From assembly GCF_000012885.1 (NCBI RefSeq), contig NC_007498.2:2356001-2420000 (forward strand): DNA of 64,000 nt, written 5' to 3'. Positions 36,984 through 44,386 of the stretch are shown piece after piece. This stretch comes from Syntrophotalea carbinolica DSM 2380 (GTDB taxonomy: Bacteria > Desulfobacterota > Desulfuromonadia > Desulfuromonadales > Syntrophotaleaceae). Position 1 is the first letter of the stretch. Every line of letters starts with the position of its first letter. A program made the position numbers and the translations under genes. Under the pieces are notes generated by a model. The model did not search any database and was not told the DNA's origin. It was given only the letters and a program-made list of their open reading frames with translations.

Positions 36984-37885
36984 CGCAACACCTCCGATTT
37001 CGACAAGGATTCGTGTTCCGGACGCAGAAGCAGGCGATGAGCGCCGACCGGTACCGCCAGCAACTGGACATCTTCGGGAATGACGTAATCGCGCCCGTCC
37101 AGATATGCGGCGGCACGGGCAGCGGCCGCCAGATTGAGGCCGCCACGAGTCGACAGGCCGGAAATCAGGTAGGGGTGTTCGCGGGTCTTGGCTACCAGGG
37201 CAAAAATATAATCGACCAGCTTATTTCCGAGCTGCACCTCGCGCACTTTCCGGCGGGCGGTTAACAACTCGTCGTGACTCAAAAGCGAATCCAGATGGCG
37301 GATCTGATCGTGGAGACCGCCGTTGCGGATGATCTCCTTCTCGAGATTCTCAGGCGGATAACCGACCCCGGTAACGAGCAGGAAACGGTCGAGTTGGGAT
37401 TCGGGCAGCGGATAGGTGCCGATCTGCTCCACCGGATTCTGGGTGGCGATGACTAAGAACGGATCCGGCAGCGGGTGGGTGGTCCCTTCTACCGTCACCC
37501 GCCGCTCCTCCATGGCCTCGAGCATGGCGCTCTGGGTTTTCGGCATGGCGCGATTGATTTCGTCGGCAAGCAGGATGTTGTTGAAAATCGGGCCCTTGAT
37601 AAAGCGGAACTGACCGCTGTCGCGATCGTAAATGGACAGACCGGTAATATCCGAAGGCAGCAGGTCGCTGGTACACTGAACGCGGCCGAACGACAAGCCC
37701 AGAACCGAGGCAAGCGCCAAAGCCAGAGTGGTTTTTCCCAGTCCGGGTAAATCCTCTATCAGCACATGCCCGCCGGCCAACAGGGCAATAAAGGACAGGC
37801 GCAAAGCCCGCTCCTTGCCTTGCAGGATTTCGCTGTCGAGAGTCTGTAAAACCTTACGAATAGGACAAGAGGGTTCTCGGGTCAT
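36947..37885 (-). CDS. MoxR-family AAA+ ATPase
   Basis: AAA+ chaperone-like ATPase (312 aa) that works with DUF58/vWA proteins to insert cofactors or mature envelope complexes. Walker A is in DLPGLGKTTLA, Walker B in LLADEINRA, sensor 1 in VIATQNPVE and the arginine-finger/sensor region in PESQLDRFLL. The C-terminal lid ends VPVGAHRLLLRPEHE. First gene of the moxR-DUF58-tgpA operon. Start ATG 37885 is preferred over TTG 37894; neither has a strong Shine-Dalgarno. Confidence 0.93.
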   Translation of the reverse strand: MTREPSCPIRKVLQTLDSEILQGKERALRLSFIALLAGGHVLIEDLPGLGKTTLALALASVLGLSFGRVQCTSDLLPSDITGLSIYDRDSGQFRFIKGPIFNNILLADEINRAMPKTQSAMLEAMEERRVTVEGTTHPLPDPFLVIATQNPVEQIGTYPLPESQLDRFLLVTGVGYPPENLEKEIIRNGGLHDQIRHLDSLLSHDELLTARRKVREVQLGNKLVDYIFALVAKTREHPYLISGLSTRGGLNLAAAARAAAYLDGRDYVIPEDVQLLAVPVGAHRLLLRPEHESLSKSEVLRSIVDSVPVPRA

Positions 37886-37989
37886 GGTATCCAATTTCTC
37901 TGCGGGTCAAGAATTATAGCCATAATGGCTGACGGCTGAAAACATCAGCACATCAAGGCACTGAAGAATTCTGCCACTATCCCTGATTT

Positions 37990-38460
37990 CTATCTGAAAA
38001 CATCACAGAATCCAACTTTTCCTCGACAGACCTCCTCAAAATCGGCCTTCGATACGGAAACGTTTTCACACCGACTTTGGTACGTCCCAAGAATGCGATT
38101 GTATTGCTCGACTCTCTTCTCATGTTTATCCAAAGCTAGATTATAGACATGGACAAATTTATTTCTATTATGCTTTTGCTTATTATACTCGTTTATTAAA
38201 TTATTTCTTTTGGCGCCTATCGTTGTGGATATTTGGCTACGAAGATATTTCATTTTTCTGCCGAATGAATTAGCCATCGCTTCCGCTTCATCCAATACAG
38301 ACTCAAGTCTGTTTATATTACCCTCTTTTTCCTCGAGTTTATCGTAATAATTTATGCACTTCTTTAATTCGGATTTGGAAATACTTGTATTTTGGGCCAC
38401 CGACAAGCTTGGAGAAAGCAATATCGCCATAACAATTGCTACAACTATTTCAGTTTTCAT
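37990..38460 (-). CDS. Hypothetical exported coiled-coil protein
   Basis: No family recognised. The 156-aa protein begins with a clear signal peptide (TEIVVAIVMAILLSPSLSVAQ). Then comes a charged helical region rich in Lys, Glu and Asn (about residues 30-130) with coiled-coil character, and four Cys outside the signal peptide that could form two disulphides (KKCINYY, SRCENVS, EEVCRG, GFCDVF). GAAGG lies 7 nt before the ATG. Its DNA is clearly richer in A/T than its neighbours, suggesting separate origin. It lies just downstream of the pilus operon (68 bp after the tip-subunit gene) on the same strand, so it may be the last gene of that transcript. Confidence 0.65.
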   Translation of the reverse strand: MKTEIVVAIVMAILLSPSLSVAQNTSISKSELKKCINYYDKLEEKEGNINRLESVLDEAEAMANSFGRKMKYLRSQISTTIGAKRNNLINEYNKQKHNRNKFVHVYNLALDKHEKRVEQYNRILGTYQSRCENVSVSKADFEEVCRGKVGFCDVFR

Positions 38461-38527
38461 CACACAACCTTCAGGATTTAAAGCAAAGGCTTGTTGCCTG
38501 CATGCCAAGTTACCGCCGTCGATCGGA

Positions 38528-38989
38528 TTACCAATCAATCGTCACCACCAGAATGTCCTGATAAGACCCCGCCCGCAGGTTCTGTCTTGCCGGAATCCGG
38601 CCGTAGATCGGCACATTAAGCGGCGAGGTCCGATCGATCATGCCGACATAGGTCGATGAGCCGCCGGTTCCATCGCCCCAGACGGCCGTTCTGGACGCAT
38701 CGACAAACAGATAGTAATCCATACGATCACTCCCGCCGATCCGTCGCATCTGCCTCGGAGAGAAACTGTTCGCTGCGCCTCGACTGATGGAAATGGTGAC
38801 GGGCATCCGTTTTTTTTCGGGATTGTTGCACGAAACGGAAATTCTGCCGGTCGTATCCAGAGAGAAAGAAGAGAAAACGTCATAGGCACCGAAACTGACG
38901 GGCGTGGTGGTCACCTCACAGTGAAACGCATAAGCGTCGACGGCAAACAGCAGCACAATGATGGTCAAAACAGGCAACAGGGTTTTCAT
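38528..38989 (-). CDS. Spore-coat-U (Csu-type) pilus subunit, probable tip subunit
   Basis: Exported subunit (153 aa) of the spore coat protein U/Csu type of chaperone-usher pilus. Signal peptide MKTLLPVLTIIVLLFAVDAYA, then a beta-sandwich domain with two Cys (FHCEVTTTPVSFG...VSCNNP) that probably form the subunit's disulphide. The C-terminus ends in the pattern AGSYQDILVVTIDW, the donor-acceptor type terminal strand. By position after the usher it matches the tip/adhesin slot of archaic pili. The ATG at 38989 has AGGAGG 9 nt upstream. It directly follows the usher gene (67 bp). Confidence 0.85.
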   Translation of the reverse strand: MKTLLPVLTIIVLLFAVDAYAFHCEVTTTPVSFGAYDVFSSFSLDTTGRISVSCNNPEKKRMPVTISISRGAANSFSPRQMRRIGGSDRMDYYLFVDASRTAVWGDGTGGSSTYVGMIDRTSPLNVPIYGRIPARQNLRAGSYQDILVVTIDW

Positions 38990-39055
38990 CCCGTCCATCC
39001 TCCTTATAAATAAGCCAGGCAGACTTATTCCGGCATATCGCTTCCTGGAGTTCAT

Positions 39056-41560
39056 TCAATGCATCTCCTCAATGATCACTTGCCCAAGATCGATGAAAGG
39101 GTCGTCGGTATCGGGAATGGTCAGACAAAACGCCCGCCGGCGTCCCTCATAGCGAATCGCGGCCTGATAGGTTCCCGGCTCAAGAAAACTGTTCTCGGAC
39201 TCGGAGGCAAAAGAACAGCCGGTTTCCTCGGACGCCAATATCCCTTTGAGAGCCTCCGACTGAGTCAGGTCGATATCGAATTCGCCCCCCGACCCGGTAG
39301 GAAAAACAAAGGTCCTGTCTTTAACCGTGCAGGTAACTTCCAAAAATTCGACCGGCCGCAACTCGCCGTTGACCCGTATTGCCAGTTGGCCGAAGATCGG
39401 CTGCATCCTCTTGACCACAAACGGGATACACGAACCACTGCGCAAAGGCGGCGAAACAAGTTTCTCGACCCTGGAGAGATAGTAATCCATGGGAATATCC
39501 CTGGCCTCGATTCCAATTTGATTTTGTGTGTACGACCCCAGGTTCGGAACGAACAGATTGCCTGAAGCGTCCGTCTCTCCGACCTCTTCGGAATTGAGTC
39601 GAATCCTCACCCCTTCGACGTCGCCGACATGCACAAGGCCGAAACTGTCATACACGGGCCGGGTCGCGCCAAAAGTCCCGCCGACATAGACCAGAGCGCC
39701 AGCCACCGACAGTTGGTACTGACTCTCCCGTTGGTCCTCGGTGATCCGCTCTTCGTAGCCCCCCTCATAGATGCCGTAACGACCGTTGTATTGCAAGTGC
39801 GGGTTGACCTGCCAGGTCGTCCCGCTATCGGCTTCGGATCGCTTGACACGGGCCCGATAACTGAGGCCCTCGCCAACCGGGGGGTTTTTCTGCACGGAGA
39901 GTATGGCATCCTTGCTGTCTTGGGTCTGCTCGTACCGGCTCGAAACGAAAAGACCGCGCTTTGGCGTAAAATTGAGCGCAATGAGAAACTCATCCGCATC
40001 ATCGCCGTCTTCCCGGACCTTCCGGTAGGTGGTCGAAACGGAAACCTGCGACGTAATACTGCGGGTATAGCTGACCGAGCCCTGATCCCTGTCATCCCCT
40101 GCGTATTGCCTGATCGCGGCAAAATCCAACGACAGGGTGCCGAGCAAGCGATTGCCGTAACTTACTCCGCAAGAGGCACTGTACCTGGTCTTGTCATCCG
40201 TCTGCGTATCGGCAACATTCCTGTAATCCCGGGTATAGCCGGCCAGCGAAAGATTAAATCCGAAGTGCAATCCCTGGTAAGCGTAGCTGGCGATCCCCGC
40301 CCCGCCGTTGCCGGAATGCTTATCGACACTGCCCGACAGAGACAAAGAGCAGATACCGGCCCGGGCCATGGTAAAAGTCAACTCCGGCCCCAGATTGAAA
40401 AAATCGCTCTTACCTTCCCCGTGAACGCCCACGGTCAGCGATTCGCTTACACCATAGCGATGAAAGGCGGAGAAAACAAGCTTGCCATAGCGATTCCCCC
40501 GACTGCCGTAATCCTCGCGGGTAAAACCCAGGTTATAACTGTATTCATGAAACCCTTCTTTAAGCAGCGCGGTATCCGCATAATAAAACGGATAGTTCAG
40601 GCGCTGCTCCCTTCCGAAGGCATCCCGCAGCACCACATCAACCTTGCCAGCCGCGCCATACGGGGTGAGGTTTCTCAGCTCGAACTCCCCCGGGGAGAGC
40701 TTTTCCGTTTTTATCAGCATGTCGTTGAGATAGATTTTTGCTTCGGATGGTAAGGCCGTCTGACCGGAAAAATGGAGGGTCGGATAATAAACGTAATAGG
40801 GATCCATGCGATAGACTTTGCGCAGACTGAGTCCGCCGACATTGACACTACTGCCCAGCTCCCCCGATGAGGCGAAAAAATCCCCGACTATGAACCGTCG
40901 CAGCGTGCTTCGGTCATCGTGGGTGTACCGGGTCTGCAAACGTATGAATTTGTCCTGATTTTGATCCCGTATGAAAACGGCATCGGAAAGGATCAGCGCT
41001 TTACCGGTCCGCAATCCGACTTCGCTGGTTAAATTGAAGCTGGAAAAGGTGAATCCATCGGCGGCCCGATAATCTGCGCCGTAGTTGAGAAACAGGCTGG
41101 TATCGTGCGGATAATAGACCTTCTCTTTGCGCTTTGTTTTAAAGTCGATGATTTTTCTACCGAGCAGCGCAGGTTCCGCCGTCAGTTCAAGGGATAAGGT
41201 CGCCTCGTCGAAACGATACGTCAAACCGGGTATGGAGCGCAGCGCGAGTTGCGATCCTTCCACCGCTTTCGCCATCAGGTCGCGTGGCAACCTGACCCCG
41301 ATATCTTCCAGATCTTCGATGGCAACCAGAAAGTCGCCATTTTCCATCTTTGCGACGAAGAAGTCCCCTTTTTGCTCCTGATTCAGAACAATTCTGACGA
41401 TAAGCTGCTCAGCGGAAGCCGCGGCGGCATCTACCCAGGCACATTGCGCTGCAACCAGCAGAACAACGACCATGCAGCACATGGGAATCGAAAATCCCGG
41501 CAGGCCGACAATGCGAAAAAAAAACCGCAATTTATGGCTGACATTGCGCCTTGTCCACAT
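39056..41560 (-). CDS. Outer-membrane usher protein of the Csu-type pilus
   Basis: Outer-membrane usher (834 aa) that assembles and secretes pilus subunits. A signal peptide (CCMVVVLLVAAQCAWVDA) is followed by an N-terminal chaperone-subunit-binding domain (about 45-130). A 24-strand barrel with plug follows, showing the motifs SLFLNYGADYRA, VNVGGLSLRKVYRMDP and GPELTFTM. Two C-terminal beta domains end the protein (for example VFPTGSGGEFDIDLTQ). Typical for archaic/sigma-class ushers. Its ATG overlaps the chaperone stop region by 29 bp. A run of nine T (41516-41524, coding strand) falls in the first codons and is a possible slippage site. Confidence 0.93.
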   Translation of the reverse strand: MWTRRNVSHKLRFFFRIVGLPGFSIPMCCMVVVLLVAAQCAWVDAAAASAEQLIVRIVLNQEQKGDFFVAKMENGDFLVAIEDLEDIGVRLPRDLMAKAVEGSQLALRSIPGLTYRFDEATLSLELTAEPALLGRKIIDFKTKRKEKVYYPHDTSLFLNYGADYRAADGFTFSSFNLTSEVGLRTGKALILSDAVFIRDQNQDKFIRLQTRYTHDDRSTLRRFIVGDFFASSGELGSSVNVGGLSLRKVYRMDPYYVYYPTLHFSGQTALPSEAKIYLNDMLIKTEKLSPGEFELRNLTPYGAAGKVDVVLRDAFGREQRLNYPFYYADTALLKEGFHEYSYNLGFTREDYGSRGNRYGKLVFSAFHRYGVSESLTVGVHGEGKSDFFNLGPELTFTMARAGICSLSLSGSVDKHSGNGGAGIASYAYQGLHFGFNLSLAGYTRDYRNVADTQTDDKTRYSASCGVSYGNRLLGTLSLDFAAIRQYAGDDRDQGSVSYTRSITSQVSVSTTYRKVREDGDDADEFLIALNFTPKRGLFVSSRYEQTQDSKDAILSVQKNPPVGEGLSYRARVKRSEADSGTTWQVNPHLQYNGRYGIYEGGYEERITEDQRESQYQLSVAGALVYVGGTFGATRPVYDSFGLVHVGDVEGVRIRLNSEEVGETDASGNLFVPNLGSYTQNQIGIEARDIPMDYYLSRVEKLVSPPLRSGSCIPFVVKRMQPIFGQLAIRVNGELRPVEFLEVTCTVKDRTFVFPTGSGGEFDIDLTQSEALKGILASEETGCSFASESENSFLEPGTYQAAIRYEGRRRAFCLTIPDTDDPFIDLGQVIIEEMH

Positions 41561-42332
41561 CCATAGACCTATTTATCGTAATATCGGAATCGGTAACTAC
41601 AGAGATATCGAGTTGCTCGCTTGCGAGGCATTTTTCGGCAGGAACCGCCAACGAATATTGACGGCGAGCCCCGGCCAGCAGATACCAGCCGTTGAGTTTC
41701 TCGGAAAAGGTTTCACGGCCCGCCTGATCCGTACCCTTGACCGTTATATCGGTGATTCTGAAATGGGTGTTGCCGGTATTGGCGACCACGGCGCTGAGTT
41801 CCCCTTTTTCCAGGGTTGCGGAAACCAGTTCGCCGGCCGGCTCCTCCTTGAGGGGCTTGACGAACACCGGGATACCGAAACGAATCACCACCGTCAACTG
41901 GGTGGCGTCCGAAGTATCGGCTTTGGCTTGAGGAATCTCCTCCAGAAACAACCGATAAGTTTTTTCCCTGGATCTTGCCGGAGCTTTTATCCCGGCGCGG
42001 ATGATCTTCTGTTCGCCTTTATGCAGCATGAGAATCCTGGGGAAAAAGATCAGATCCCCGGTCTCTTCATAAACATCTTTTCCATCGGCATCCTGGGTCC
42101 AGACCATCGCCTTGCCCTGCAGGTTCACCGTGTCTTCGCCGTCGTTCAGAACCGTGATGACACAACTTGCCGCCCGCTGGTCCAGCGTAATGCGAACCGG
42201 CGCGACCCGCCATTGACCGGCATGCCCAACGGATGAAAAAACCAGCGAAAAAAGCAATACGGCGCAAGAAAAAATACAGGAAAAAAAAGATACAGCAAAA
42301 TGATTTCTATCGTGGCCAGCCATTAAATCCAT
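41532..42332 (-). CDS. Periplasmic pilus chaperone (Csu type)
   Basis: Periplasmic chaperone (266 aa) that donates a beta strand to pilus subunits. After a signal peptide (CAVLLFSLVFSSVGHA) come two Ig-like domains: WRVAPVRITLDQRAASCVITVLNDGEDTVNL is the first strands, VYEETGDLIFFPRILMLHKGEQKIIRAG the F1-G1 region, and TYRLFLEEIP the conserved core of domain 1. Domain 2 follows from VVIRFGIPVFVKP. Cys in the second domain is part of the tail (EKCLASEQL...AQCQP). The start is uncertain (42332 or 42323) because AGGAG lies very close to the first ATG. Third gene of the pilus operon. Confidence 0.9.
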   Translation of the reverse strand: MDLMAGHDRNHFAVSFFSCIFSCAVLLFSLVFSSVGHAGQWRVAPVRITLDQRAASCVITVLNDGEDTVNLQGKAMVWTQDADGKDVYEETGDLIFFPRILMLHKGEQKIIRAGIKAPARSREKTYRLFLEEIPQAKADTSDATQLTVVIRFGIPVFVKPLKEEPAGELVSATLEKGELSAVVANTGNTHFRITDITVKGTDQAGRETFSEKLNGWYLLAGARRQYSLAVPAEKCLASEQLDISVVTDSDITINRSMDVDKAQCQP

Positions 42333-42450
42333 GTCTCCTGTTTATACCTACCGGAATTGATCGTAAAAATGCATACCCTATCAACTCCCTGGTCTAAAAG
42401 CAAACCTTGCGCAGCATTATCCGATTGTCAAAAATCTGCAAAACAGGTTT

Positions 42451-42945
42451 TTAAGGATTGATCTCGACCCTGACAGTATCCACATAGGAACCCGCCGGAG
42501 CAAATCGATAATCGCTGCCCTGAATATGCGCCGTGACCGGGACACTCACCGCTCCAAAAAAACCCACCACACCGCTGCCGCTGGTGGGCAAATCCAGGGT
42601 GTAGGGGATGGAATTGGCGCCATTTTCGAGATAGAGGGGCGATGGGGTCAGCTGGGTAACACCCACCGTAAAATTGCTGGAAAAACCAAAACATGTGACA
42701 TTGACACTACCGGTGGCCTGAACATTTTGCGGATCAAGCGGATCGAGGGCGCCGAAAGCGATGTCCTCCGTTCCCGAAACCCAGCAGGCTCCCCAACTCG
42801 TAATATAAGCGGAGACAGCCAGGTTTCCACTGGATGCGGCATGTCCCGGAACGGCAACCGCCAGAACGAGGATCATGAATATCAGGACTCTGCGTAGCGC
42901 CATCGAAAATCCATGCATTGGAAAAGGGGAAGACGAAAAATGCAT
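42451..42945 (-). CDS. Spore-coat-U (Csu-type) minor pilus subunit
   Basis: Exported subunit (164 aa) of the Csu/SCPU type. Hydrophobic leader (VLIFMILVLAVAVPGHA) then a beta-sandwich with the SCPU-like pattern: N-terminal VSAYITSWGACWVSG, central IAFGALDPLDPQNVQATGSV (first domain strands), VTCFGFSSNF, SIPYTLDLP, and the terminal strand AGSYVDTVRVEINP. It is the second gene of the operon, 51 bp after the major pilin. Start uncertain: 42945 is the first ATG, while MALRR at 42903 begins nearer the hydrophobic core; none has a strong Shine-Dalgarno. Confidence 0.85.
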   Translation of the reverse strand: MHFSSSPFPMHGFSMALRRVLIFMILVLAVAVPGHAASSGNLAVSAYITSWGACWVSGTEDIAFGALDPLDPQNVQATGSVNVTCFGFSSNFTVGVTQLTPSPLYLENGANSIPYTLDLPTSGSGVVGFFGAVSVPVTAHIQGSDYRFAPAGSYVDTVRVEINP

Positions 42946-42996
42946 GCGAGGACGCCCGCCGAAGGGACCGTCCTCGCATGCGACAAGTCACAACAA

Positions 42997-43440
42997 CTAA
43001 GGATTGACCGACAACAAAATCGTATCGGTATACGTGCCGGCCGTTGCCGTGTTATAGGAGTTCGCAGCGATGGTACCGTCGATGGTAACCCCAACAGCTG
43101 CACCGGTACCGGTACCGCCTGCAGGAATGCTGACCGAATAAGGGATAGTGCTGGTACCGTTGTCCAGGTACTTCTGACCCGCGACGGCGTGATCACCATC
43201 ATCCCCGGACAGGGTATAGGCGGTACCGTTGGTGCAGGTTACGGTTACGGCAGTTGAAGACGCTGTAACTTCCACCGCATTGGTGGGATCCAGATTACCG
43301 AAAGCCAGGGTGCCACCGGTCATGCTGCAGGAAGAAATGACTGTTGCGGTAACGTCGAGATCCGCGGTATCCGCCGCCATGGCTGTTCCCGCCACAACCG
43401 TAAATGCTGCTGCTAAAGCGATTGCTACAATTTTTTTCAT
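42997..43440 (-). CDS. Spore-coat-U (Csu-type) major pilin
   Basis: Small exported pilin (147 aa), probably the major shaft subunit. Signal peptide MKKIVAIALAAAFTVVAGTAMA with cleavage after AMA; mature part has ATVISSCSMTGGTLAFGNLDP (SCPU motif), TAVTVTCTNGTAYTL, the central STIPYSVSIPAG, and terminal strand GTYTDTILLSVNP. The two mature Cys (SSCS and VTCTN) should form the family disulphide. An AAGGAGG Shine-Dalgarno 8 nt upstream of the ATG fits high expression. First gene of the pilus operon; the leader 43441-44160 carries two GEMM-type aptamers. Confidence 0.9.
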   Translation of the reverse strand: MKKIVAIALAAAFTVVAGTAMAADTADLDVTATVISSCSMTGGTLAFGNLDPTNAVEVTASSTAVTVTCTNGTAYTLSGDDGDHAVAGQKYLDNGTSTIPYSVSIPAGGTGTGAAVGVTIDGTIAANSYNTATAGTYTDTILLSVNP

Positions 43441-43646
43441 GTTGTTGCCTCCTTGATGTTGATTGATTGTTTGTTAAAGTTACCAGGTTAAAAATTCTCA
43501 GTTTTCACTACGAGCCGACAAAAACCTTATAAATTAAAGGCTTGTATAAACCAAAACCTGCATCTATAAGATCCACCCTGCGCGGCAGTTTTACTCCATG
43601 CCCCATCGGCAAACCGCTACGCCACCGCTGTCTATGTCCATTGCGT

Positions 43647-43682
43647 AAAAAAAAACGTCCATCCCGACAATGGAGATGAACG
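43647..43682 (-). terminator. Expression-platform terminator of the second pilus-leader riboswitch
   Basis: On the minus strand CGTTCATC (43682-43675) pairs with GATGGACG (43663-43656), with one G-T wobble, followed by nine T. It lies 43 nt after the canonical GEMM-I aptamer and 207 nt before the pilin start codon. Confidence 0.85.
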
Positions 43683-43724
43683 CTTATAAATCAAATATCC
43701 GAAAATATTCGAGTTGCCCCTCCT

Positions 43725-43820
43725 CCATCAGCTCTTCGGTAGCCCGGCTATCCGTGGTTTCCCACGCACCCGCAGCTTTGCGTCACTGGATTACTCCAGT
43801 TTTGCCCTTATCGGAATCAG
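43725..43820 (-). promoter_or_regulatory. Cyclic-di-GMP-I (GEMM-I) riboswitch upstream of the pilus operon
   Basis: Minus-strand elements in order: CCGATAAGGGCAAAA; a P2 hairpin with GNRA loop (ACTGGA-GTAA-TCCAGT); GACGCAAAGC; a P3 arm (CGTGG-GAAA-CCACG, itself GAAA-looped); and GCCGGGCTACCGAAGAG. The base equivalent to Vc2 G20 (43806) is G, the c-di-GMP type. It is followed by a terminator with T9. Placement before a pilus operon fits the usual role of GEMM-I RNAs in surface-structure control. Confidence 0.93.
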
Positions 43821-43948
43821 GTCTGTATTTATCTTCTAAAAAACCTTCTGTATCCATCCATGGTTACCGCCCTGACACTATGGATGGTTCGCATTGCCCT
43901 CCCTGGCTTTAAAAAAAACCGAAAAAAATGATCCGTTTCACAATATAG

Positions 43949-43979
43949 AAACGCCCGCCTTCAACCGAAAGCGGGCGTT
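43949..43979 (-). terminator. Terminator-like hairpin between the two pilus-leader aptamers
   Basis: AACGCCCGC and GCGGGCGTT form a perfect 9-bp stem with a 13-nt loop, followed on the minus strand by TTTCTATATT. It starts 36 nt after the upstream aptamer, so it could be that aptamer's expression platform. Confidence 0.6.
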
Positions 43980-44015
43980 AATCGTCAGACAAATACAGAA
44001 ACAGCTGACAATCAC

Positions 44016-44107
44016 ACTCTCTTCGGCAGACCGGCCATCCGCTCTTTAAAAGCGAACCCGTGACTTTGCGACACCAGAAGAATCTGGCTGTGCTCTTATC
44101 GGAGAGT
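44016..44107 (-). promoter_or_regulatory. Diverged GEMM-type aptamer with A at the position of G20
   Basis: Minus-strand order of parts matches GEMM-I: CCGATAAGAGCACAG; a P2 hairpin CCAGA-TTCT-TCTGG; GTCGCAAAGTCACGGG; a P3 arm; then GGATGGCCGGTCTGCCGAAG. The outer P1 stem ACTCTC/GAGAGT (44107-44102 with 44021-44016) pairs perfectly. Compared with the second aptamer (CCGATAAGGGCAAAA), the base equivalent to Vc2 G20 is A (44094). There is C instead of A at position 24, and the P2 loop is not GNRA. An A at position 20 is the change known from 3',3'-cGAMP-type GEMM-Ib RNAs. Confidence 0.75.
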
Positions 44108-44169
44108 ACTGCTTTTTGCTATCTACATCTCAATCCTGAGAACAGGTTCGATTGAGAGATTATTAACTT

Positions 44170-44187
44170 AAGCGAAAGATATGCCAA
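44170..44187 (-). promoter_or_regulatory. Sigma-54-like -24/-12 promoter of the pilus operon
   Basis: TTGGCATATCTTTCGCTT on the minus strand has the invariant GG and GC dinucleotides spaced exactly 10 nt apart, as in sigma-54 promoters (TGGCAC-N5-TTGC); the -12 part is TCGC instead of TTGC. A start near 44160 would put both aptamers in the leader RNA. It was found by eye only. Confidence 0.4.
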
Positions 44188-44386
44188 AACCGTGACAAAT
44201 GATAAAAATACACCAACAAAGAACTTTCCCTTCTATTTACAGATACTTACAAAAGAAACCTAAAAATGAGAAAATGTATCGATGAAATAAATGGGGCATT
44301 TTGTGTCACACCGCGGGACAAAAATGGTCAGGCGAAGGGAAAAATAGCAGGGCTTAAAAAAAAAATCAACACAATTTACAAAATAC

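Larger units (their letters stand above)
43441..44386 (-). other. Pilus operon leader and promoter region
   Basis: About 950 bp without a credible gene. In the direction of transcription (minus strand) it contains a sigma-54-like promoter (44170-44187), a diverged GEMM-type aptamer (44016-44107), a terminator-like hairpin (43949-43979), a canonical GEMM-I aptamer (43725-43820), a second terminator with T9 (43647-43682), and about 200 nt before the pilin start. The stretch 44188-44386 is A/T-rich. Confidence 0.8.

Noticed and set aside
43670-43912. 80-codon plus-strand ORF in the pilus leader
   Set aside because: It runs antisense through the GEMM-I aptamer and terminator; the RNA structure explains the conservation better.
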